From: Dipteris shenzhenensis
Taxonomy: Eukaryota > Polypodiophyta > Polypodiopsida > Gleicheniales
Length of the DNA: 64,000 nt
Direction: 5' to 3' (one strand)
NCBI GenBank assembly: GCA_047967505.1
Contig: CM106540.1
Below, in pieces: positions 63,068 through 64,000 of this stretch. Under the pieces are notes generated by a model that was given only the letters and a program-made list of their open reading frames with translations, was not told the origin of the DNA and did no database searches. The translations under genes were made by a program, and so were the position numbers. Position 1 is the stretch's first letter. Each line of letters starts with the position of its first letter.

Positions 63068-64000
63068 TAGACCCATCGGTCTTCCGAAGACTTTAATAAA
63101 CTTTCTTTCTTTCTTTCTTTCAATGAGTGCATAAAGCAACTCCAAATTATTATAAGGTACCTGCATTGTAGTCTGAAAATTAAAACTGTTAACTTCCCTA
63201 CATCAGTTCAAGACTGAGGGTCTTCTGGTTTGGATTTGAACTCCTTGAGGGCGACGCCCTAACGGTATATTGCTCATTTTCCATCCTTCCTAGCAGCCTT
63301 GATCTTGGCTAATTCTGTTGCCTTTTAATTCAATTGAAGTTCCTCGACTATCCATATCTTTCCCCCTTTCACCTTGTAAGATTGGCAAAGAAACTTGATT
63401 CGTATATCCCCTGTGCTATGTTTAATTACAGCATGCCCTTCAAAGTTGCGAATACTAGTTGTGCAATCTATCCCGTCTTCGCCTTCACCTTCCAGTCATT
63501 CAATGCTAAGGGTGGCTGCTTTGGTGTGTTCTAAAGTCTCATTGTATGTATCCTCTGATCTTCAATGCATTGTTGTGTTTGGCTTTGTACTCCTTAATCT
63601 CATATACCTAGATGAATCCAGGAACATTCCCAAACTCATCCTCTAAAAACACAACATAGTGCAGTTTCAATCTCATGATAGTCACTCCTTAATCTCATCC
63701 TGAATGTCAGTTTCATTTGCCTTCTATCCACCTCAACGATCACTTCCTACTTGATTGTTTGCACTTCAGTGTGAACAAAATCCTTGACTGTAGAAACTAA
63801 TTGAGAGGTAGAAGAAGAAGCCTTGCAGATCTGCATTACCTTGTTGATTATCGCTTGCTTCTCGGGCCCTTCAAGAACATGGATTTGGTCTGTTAGAGTT
63901 GCCATCTGTTAGCTCTCGTATCTGCTCTTGGGGGCCAACAATGAGCCTGTTAAGCCCCCTTGTTGGTATGTCCTTGCATAGGGAGAGGGTATCAAGGGCA
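63068..64000. other. Unassigned sequence at the right edge
   Basis: A CTTT microsatellite at about 63100-63120 and otherwise no gene supported. A 53-codon minus-strand frame from ATG 63905 (starting MATLTDQIHVLEGPEKQAII) could be the start of a coiled-coil protein but is too short to call. Confidence 0.4.

Noticed and set aside
63747-63905. Minus-strand frame starting MATLTDQIHVLEGPEKQ
   Set aside because: Only 53 codons before a stop, no recognised family, no supporting neighbour. Mentioned with the unassigned right edge only.
1-64000. tRNA, rRNA or other RNA genes
   Set aside because: No cloverleaf-like or rRNA-like sequence was noticed on either strand; the only tRNA-related signals are primer-binding sites of LTR elements.

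Overview
This is plant nuclear DNA, almost entirely retroelement-derived, wrapped around exons of one host gene. The Ty1/copia, chromovirus-type Ty3/gypsy and plant L1-type LINE families, a hAT transposon with BED and hATC domains, and spliced exons of a BIG-type ARF-GEF all point to a land plant with a large genome. The diverged BIG protein and the mix of elements would suit a fern or another seed-free plant, but the species cannot be fixed from the sequence.

Host gene (minus strand): six exons between 27377 and 9891 encode about 260 codons of the N-terminal (DCB) region of a BIG5/BEN1/MIN7-like Sec7 ARF-GEF. All exon junctions keep phase. One intron, 26505 to 10597, is 15.9 kb and filled with nested elements. 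Earlier exons (to the right) and later exons (to the left) were not found, so most of the window probably lies within this gene's introns.

Left flank (1-9727): a chimeric LINE (LINE A) is split by copia A (979-6806, target duplication GGCTT, decayed pol). Giant intron (10.6-26.5 kb): a minus-strand copia (copia C) was invaded by a non-autonomous LTR element X (12556-18090, duplication TATTG). X carries further LINE pieces in its 5' LTR, one with its own 16-bp duplication. A LINE fragment also sits in copia C, and gypsy fragments lie on both sides. 

Middle (27.6-39.4 kb): gypsy G1 (minus strand, chromovirus type) is split by copia B (31514-37728, duplication CGTAT). Copia B has apparently identical LTRs and an uninterrupted 1369-codon gag-pol, so it is the youngest element here. 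Then LINE B (39.5-50.7 kb) is split by gypsy G2 (44916-50243, duplication CCACA), which has lost its integrase. LINE C and LINE D follow and are joined through a continuous RT-ORF1 fusion frame.

Right end (57.4-64 kb): a decayed Penelope-like element is split by a hAT transposon (59736-62636, duplication AAGCAAAG). The last kilobase holds nothing I recognise.

The most unusual non-coding signal is a dense array of GTAC motifs, mostly TCCGTAC and some TCCGTACAA, in the leaders of several otherwise unrelated retroelements. It matches the published binding consensus of plant SBP/SPL transcription factors.
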